NCBI RefSeq assembly: GCF_001721045.1
Contig: NZ_MDER01000025.1
Location: 62,001 to 126,000 of the forward strand
DNA length: 64,000 bases
Direction of reading: 5' to 3'
From: Paenibacillus nuruki
Lineage (GTDB): Bacteria > Bacillota > Bacilli > Paenibacillales > Paenibacillaceae
The translations under genes were made by a program, and so were the position numbers. Positions 62,967-64,000 of the stretch are shown piece after piece (position 1 is the stretch's first letter; the number at the start of each line of letters is the position of its first letter). Below the pieces are notes generated by a model, which had not been told where the DNA came from, searched no databases, and saw only the letters and a list, made by a program, of their open reading frames with translations.

Positions 62967-64000
62967 TTAGGCAAGCATATGCCTGATCACTTTTAAAGCC
63001 TGTTCAATATGTTCTGTTTTTATACCTGCATGTGTCACCGCACGAATACGTCCATGTCCAAGTTCATCAACATACACACCGTGCTGTTGCAAAAAATGAA
63101 CTACCTTTTCCCAAGTAAAGCGTGAATCTGTAACACGAAAAAAAACAATATTTGTTTCTACCTGTGTCTCACAAATAATCCCTGGAATTTTAGCCAATCC
63201 TTTCGCTAAAAGGCGTGCATTTATATGGTCATCTTCTAATCTGTTTATCATTTGGTCCAGTGCTACGATGCCTGCTGCTGCAATTACACCTGTTTGTCTC
63301 ATACCACCTCCCAACATTTTGCGAATACGATAAACATTTTGTATAAATGCTTGACTACCTGCAACCATAGAACCAATAGGGGCTGATAAACCTTTAGATA
63401 AACAAAACTGTATAGAATCAACATAGGATGCAATAGTTGAAGCCGGTATTCCCATTGTTATAGCAGCATTCCATATTCTTGCACCATCCATGTGCACAGG
63501 AATATTATGTTGTTTTGAAAAACGCTGAATATCTACCAAATAAGATAATGGTAATACTCGGCCACCCATACGATTATGAGGATTTTCTAGACAAATTAAT
63601 CCAGGTAAAGCAAACTGAGGATCAGTAGTATCACGAGGAATCGATTGTTGTAAATCGTATAAATCTAAGCGTCCGTCAGACTTTGTTTTGATTGGCTCAT
63701 ACATGACTCCGCCACAAATACTTGCACCTGCTGCTTCATAAATATAAATATCTGATTCATCACCAACAAGCACTTTTGTTCCACGAGGACAATGAGCCAT
63801 AATAGAAGCCAGATTAGCCATTGTTCCGCTAGGCATAAAAATAGCAGCTTCCTTTCCTAACATATGGGCTGCTTTTGCTTCTAATTCTCGTACAGTGGGA
63901 TCTTCTCCGTACACATCATCTCCTAGTTTTGCTTGAGTCATTGCTGTTAACATAGCCGATGTAGGTAAAGTAAATGTATCACTACGAAGTTCAATTTTTA
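62967..64000 (-). CDS. Low-specificity L-threonine aldolase (5' end off the right edge)
   Basis: A fold-type I PLP enzyme that cleaves or forms beta-hydroxy amino acids from glycine and an aldehyde. About 343 residues are visible. The reading frame continues past an internal ATG at 63953 to the window edge as ELRSDTFTLPTSAM, the family's conserved N-terminus, so the true start lies beyond 64000. Other motifs: DDVYGEDPTV, FMPSGTMAN, HMDGARIWNA with the cofactor Asp, and PLP lysine in CLSKGLSAPIGS. It may supply an unusual beta-hydroxy amino acid to the NRPS, 21 bases downstream, or be a metabolic partner of the cluster. Further cluster genes may lie to the right. Confidence 0.9.
   Translation of the reverse strand, partial: KIELRSDTFTLPTSAMLTAMTQAKLGDDVYGEDPTVRELEAKAAHMLGKEAAIFMPSGTMANLASIMAHCPRGTKVLVGDESDIYIYEAAGASICGGVMYEPIKTKSDGRLDLYDLQQSIPRDTTDPQFALPGLICLENPHNRMGGRVLPLSYLVDIQRFSKQHNIPVHMDGARIWNAAITMGIPASTIASYVDSIQFCLSKGLSAPIGSMVAGSQAFIQNVYRIRKMLGGGMRQTGVIAAAGIVALDQMINRLEDDHINARLLAKGLAKIPGIICETQVETNIVFFRVTDSRFTWEKVVHFLQQHGVYVDELGHGRIRAVTHAGIKTEHIEQALKVIRHMLA

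Noticed and set aside
1-64000. CRISPR arrays, tRNA/rRNA genes, insertion sequences, prophage
   Set aside because: No regularly spaced repeats, no tRNA CCA-type cloverleafs and no transposase or integrase frames were seen when reading the window; low-level signals could still be missed without a program.

Overview
The window reads as chromosomal DNA of a low-GC Gram-positive bacterium, most likely a Paenibacillus or close relative. The evidence is the linked run mutS-mutL-methyltransferase-miaA-hfq-PBP1-DUF402-hflX-ynbB-glnR-glnA, Bacillus-type LexA/SOS and GlnR operators, AGGAGG-type ribosome binding sites and lipoprotein/Opp genes of Firmicute type. No rRNA, tRNA, CRISPR array, insertion sequence or phage gene was found.

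Layout. 1-8003: 5'-anchored part of cobalamin-dependent methionine synthase (metH, runs off the left edge), an orphan acireductone dioxygenase (mtnD), a HAD phosphatase, a two-helix membrane protein, ynzC and a yneA-like LysM gene divergent from lexA with four LexA boxes between them, and two small unknown genes. 8030-14896: a plant-polysaccharide locus with a cytoplasmic GH127 arabinofuranosidase, a GPH-type sugar symporter, an AraC regulator and a secreted clan GH-A glycosidase with two carbohydrate-binding modules; cre-like sites and a repeated AGGTAT-N6-CCGACTT motif link the control regions. 15204-30740: nitrogen control (glnRA), ynbB, hflX, PBP1, hfq, miaA and mismatch repair. 30980-36709: a five-gene oligopeptide ABC importer. 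36902-43606: aromatic-acid exporter-like protein, M32 carboxypeptidase, an IscA/HesB-like protein, a beta-carbonic anhydrase-like protein, PadR regulator, a small membrane protein, a YxcD-like protein and an alpha/beta hydrolase.

43739-49332 holds a tightly packed four-gene signalling operon: response regulator-PP2C phosphatase, a Jag_N-FapA (DUF342) protein, a STAS antagonist, and a membrane protein joining HD-GYP, PAS-like and RsbW-like ATPase regions. It looks like a partner-switching pathway in which kinase and HD-GYP parts are fused and a FapA-type protein is built into the operon. Two tandem RDD membrane proteins and a YyaL-type thioredoxin-fold protein follow.

53103-64000 is a compact biosynthetic gene cluster, all on the minus strand: threonine aldolase (cut by the right edge), a two-module NRPS (A-PCP-C-A-PCP, no thioesterase), a cysteine-synthase-like PLP enzyme, an ATP-grasp amino acid ligase, an EntS-like MFS exporter and a KamA-type radical SAM aminomutase with an altered PLP/substrate motif. 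I infer a very small peptide, perhaps containing diamino or beta-amino acids, joined or released with the help of ATP-grasp chemistry. This cluster and the signalling operon are the best candidates for undescribed biology. All functions are inferred from sequence reading; no database search was run.
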